The notes beneath the pieces were generated by a model, which searched no databases, was not told the origin of the DNA, and saw only the letters and a list, made by a program, of their open reading frames with translations. Shown here piece by piece: positions 62,831 through 64,000 of a stretch of 64,000 nt of DNA (position 1 is its first letter; every line of letters starts with the position of its first letter). The stretch is from NCBI RefSeq assembly GCF_050563535.1, contig NZ_JBNXUO010000003.1, forward strand, positions 124,001 to 188,000, read 5' to 3'. The translations under genes were made by a program, and so were the position numbers. The stretch comes from Falsiroseomonas sp050563535 (lineage in GTDB: Bacteria; Pseudomonadota; Alphaproteobacteria; Acetobacterales; Acetobacteraceae).

Positions 62831-64000
62831 ATGCACATCACGACTCCACCGGAGCCTTCGCACCTCCGCATGGCGCCACAGGGCGCGGGGCGCGGCTTCG
62901 CCCTTCTCTGGGCCGCGGCCGTGCTGGTGCCGCTGATCGGCGTGATGGGCGCCGGGATCATGTCGTGGCAGGACGTGCGGACGGAAGCCGAGGCGCGGAT
63001 CGACCGCACGGCGGAAATGCTGCGCCAGCATGCGCTGCGCGCCCTCGGCACGCAGGAAGCCATTCTGTCGGCCGCCGCCCGCGCGACGGCGGGGCAGGAA
63101 TGGGATGCGCTGCGCGGCAGCCGCGCGGCGCATCTGATGCTGTCCGACCTGTCCGCCGCCGGGGCGCCCGTGGTCAGCGGCGTGCTCGTCACCGACGACC
63201 AGGACCGCCCTGCCGTCGCCTCCTTCGAATTCCCCGCCCGGCCGGTGGATCTGGGCGACCGCGACTATGTCCGGGCGCTCCGTGCCGGCAGCGCAGCGCG
63301 CGCGGTGGGCGAGGTGGTGGAGAGCCGGCCGATGGGCTGGCGCATCTTCCCCGTCGCCCGCACGAGCCTGCCCGCCCCTTCGGGCGGGGCGCCGGGCATC
63401 GTCGTCTCCTCCTTCACGCCGACGCCGTTCGAGGAATTCTACGCCGCCGTGGCGGAAACGCCGAACGACGTGGTGGCGCTGCTGCGCACCGACGGCGCCG
63501 TCCTGGCCCGCCACCCGCCCGTGCCGTCGGGGCAGGAGGACCGCGCCCGCGCCGCCTTCGCCCAGCTCCTCACCGGCCCGCGGGACGCGGGCGCGCCGGT
63601 GGTCGAGCTGCGATCCCCCTTCGATGGCCGTCCCCGGCTCTATGCCGTGCGGGAGGCCGGCGAATGGCCTGTCGTCGTGCTGTACGGGCTGAGTTCGGAT
63701 GCGCTGCATGCGACCTGGCGGCACCGCATGGTGGCGCCCTTCGCGGGGGGACTCGGCGCGGCGGCGCTGCTGCTCGGCATCACCGCGCTCGCGGTGCGCG
63801 GCGCGAAGCTGCAGCATGCCGAGGCGCTGAGCCGCGCGGAGGCCGAGGCGCAGCTGGCGCGCGCCGGGCGGGCCGCTGCCATCGGGCTGCTCGCGGCCGG
63901 GCTCGCGCATGACGTGAAGAACCTGGTGCAGGCGGTCCGCAGCGGCGCGCGGCTGATGGAGCGCCGGGCGGAGGACCCGGCCGAGATCCGGCGCTGCGCC
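62831..64000 (+). CDS. Sensor histidine kinase, 3' end cut by the window
   Basis: The frame stays open from ATG 62831 to the window edge (390 residues). It shows an N-terminal membrane helix (FALLWAAAVLVPLIGVMGAGI), an extracytoplasmic PDC-like sensor region (about 45-300), a second helix (about 302-325) and the H-box LLAAGLAHDVKNLVQAVRSGARLM with phospho-accepting His360. The ATPase domain should follow beyond the window. The 60-bp gap before it is AT-rich (ATAACTTTAGTATACATTG) and probably carries its promoter. Partner regulator and signal unknown. Confidence 0.86.
   Translation, partial: MHITTPPEPSHLRMAPQGAGRGFALLWAAAVLVPLIGVMGAGIMSWQDVRTEAEARIDRTAEMLRQHALRALGTQEAILSAAARATAGQEWDALRGSRAAHLMLSDLSAAGAPVVSGVLVTDDQDRPAVASFEFPARPVDLGDRDYVRALRAGSAARAVGEVVESRPMGWRIFPVARTSLPAPSGGAPGIVVSSFTPTPFEEFYAAVAETPNDVVALLRTDGAVLARHPPVPSGQEDRARAAFAQLLTGPRDAGAPVVELRSPFDGRPRLYAVREAGEWPVVVLYGLSSDALHATWRHRMVAPFAGGLGAAALLLGITALAVRGAKLQHAEALSRAEAEAQLARAGRAAAIGLLAAGLAHDVKNLVQAVRSGARLMERRAEDPAEIRRCA

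Overview
The window is very GC-rich, densely packed chromosomal DNA from an alphaproteobacterium. It most resembles an Acetobacteraceae/Rhodospirillales organism such as Roseomonas. This is inferred from the gene set and order: dusB-ntrB-ntrC-ntrY-ntrX, dat followed by hfq-hflX, fused ispDF, an NDUFS4-like complex I subunit, sdhE next to mfd and recG, and cox-type molybdo-hydroxylase maturation genes. No insertion sequence, prophage, integrase or CRISPR array is visible. Nearly all genes are housekeeping or metabolic.

Left part (1-24 kb): a small operon (hypothetical protein, lipoprotein, MFS transporter, Gfo/Idh oxidoreductase); an amidase; a six-gene molybdenum-enzyme maturation operon (coxG, coxD, coxE, two XdhC-type genes, a MoeA/MobA-like fusion) without structural subunits; an NhaD-type antiporter and methylisocitrate lyase; a thiamine-precursor ABC transporter (ThiZ-ThiX-ThiY) behind a TPP riboswitch; a histone-deacetylase-like hydrolase; tRNA-Pro and tRNA-Arg flanking an NDUFS4-like gene; a 1-Cys peroxiredoxin with cysK and cysE; and an enoyl-CoA hydratase/thiolase pair.

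Centre (24-40 kb): downstream of the thiolase is a near-consensus sigma-54 promoter, then about 90 bp ending in a perfect intrinsic terminator. This is a candidate sigma-54-dependent small RNA, 1.5 kb from dusB-ntrBC and 10 kb from hfq. The two nitrogen two-component systems NtrBC and NtrYX follow, then dat, a HAD phosphatase, hfq, hflX, an inositol-monophosphatase-like enzyme, greB, a pirin and mazG.

At 40134-40161, between mazG and a metallo-beta-lactamase gene, lies a 28-bp sequence with the layout of a XerC/XerD dif site. Genes from 25.7 to 39 kb run rightward toward it and genes from 55 kb down to 39 kb run leftward toward it. Spot-checked KOPS-like octamers mostly point the same way. 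The window therefore probably spans the chromosome replication terminus.

Right part (40-64 kb): a leftward run of metallo-hydrolase, tatD, metG, holB, tmk, then cell-wall genes (dacC-like, rlpA, lytic transglycosylase) and an LpxR-like lipid A deacylase; tRNA-Ser; small membrane proteins; a DsbA-family protein; mfd with sdhE; divergent recG; a GldA/GldF/GldG/DUF4340-type ABC module; a NUDIX hydrolase; and the start of a sensor histidine kinase cut by the right edge. No gene-free stretch exceeds 300 bp. The larger gaps (24137-24382, 25529-25718, 39009-39218, 40014-40211, 49856-50083) are described in the features or findings.
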